The notes beneath the pieces are model-generated. The model had not been told where the DNA came from, did not search any database, and was given only the letters and a program-made list of their open reading frames with translations. From VBDM01 sp035317085 (lineage in GTDB: Bacteria > Pseudomonadota > Gammaproteobacteria > Burkholderiales > SG8-39): a stretch of DNA of 5,623 nt. The translations under genes were made by a program, and so were the position numbers. Shown here one piece after another: positions 5,621 through 5,623 of the stretch (position 1 is its first letter; every line of letters begins with the position of its first letter). Where the stretch lies: assembly GCA_035317085.1 (NCBI GenBank), contig DATHHS010000290.1, positions 1-5,623 on the forward strand. Reading direction: 5' to 3'.

Positions 5621-5623
5621 TCG

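Overview
The window looks like chromosomal DNA of a high-GC betaproteobacterium, most likely of Burkholderiales type. This is inferred from the GC-rich codon use, from a Bug/TctC-type periplasmic binding protein without its membrane partners (a family hugely expanded in that group), and from the kinds of small proteins beside it. No rRNA, tRNA, CRISPR array, insertion sequence or phage gene is visible. Almost every base is in a gene, and the longest gap is about 83 bases.

Left part, plus strand (1-1378): the 3' end of a gene for a small PDC/Cache-type sensory protein (cut by the window edge), then a four-helix MAPEG-family membrane protein, then a DUF1993 (DinB-like fold) soluble protein. A strong GC-rich hairpin lies between the MAPEG and DUF1993 genes and overlaps a good -10 hexamer for the DUF1993 gene.

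Right part, minus strand (1385-5607, read right to left): a tight three-gene operon. First is a molybdopterin-binding large subunit of the xanthine dehydrogenase/CO-dehydrogenase superfamily (787 aa, GTG start). Its stop overlaps the start of a Bug/TctC-type solute-binding protein by 4 bp (ATGA). The stop of that gene directly abuts the start of a protein with two cyclic-nucleotide-binding domains and no DNA-binding domain. The junctions imply translational coupling. The gene set suggests a catabolic unit in which the binding protein captures a carboxylated or heteroaromatic substrate, the molybdenum enzyme hydroxylates it, and the tandem cyclic-nucleotide-binding protein has a sensory or regulatory role. 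The substrate and the regulatory role are inference. The [2Fe-2S] and FAD subunits such an enzyme normally needs are not in the window and may lie just beyond the right edge.

Points most worth a second look: the molybdenum subunit has Val where the family normally carries its catalytic Glu near the C-terminus, it has a variant active-site loop (PYRSSGR), the operon includes a tandem cyclic-nucleotide-binding protein with no output domain, and a 22-bp perfect palindrome lies inside the large gene. I see no clear evidence of a wholly new defence or mobile system.
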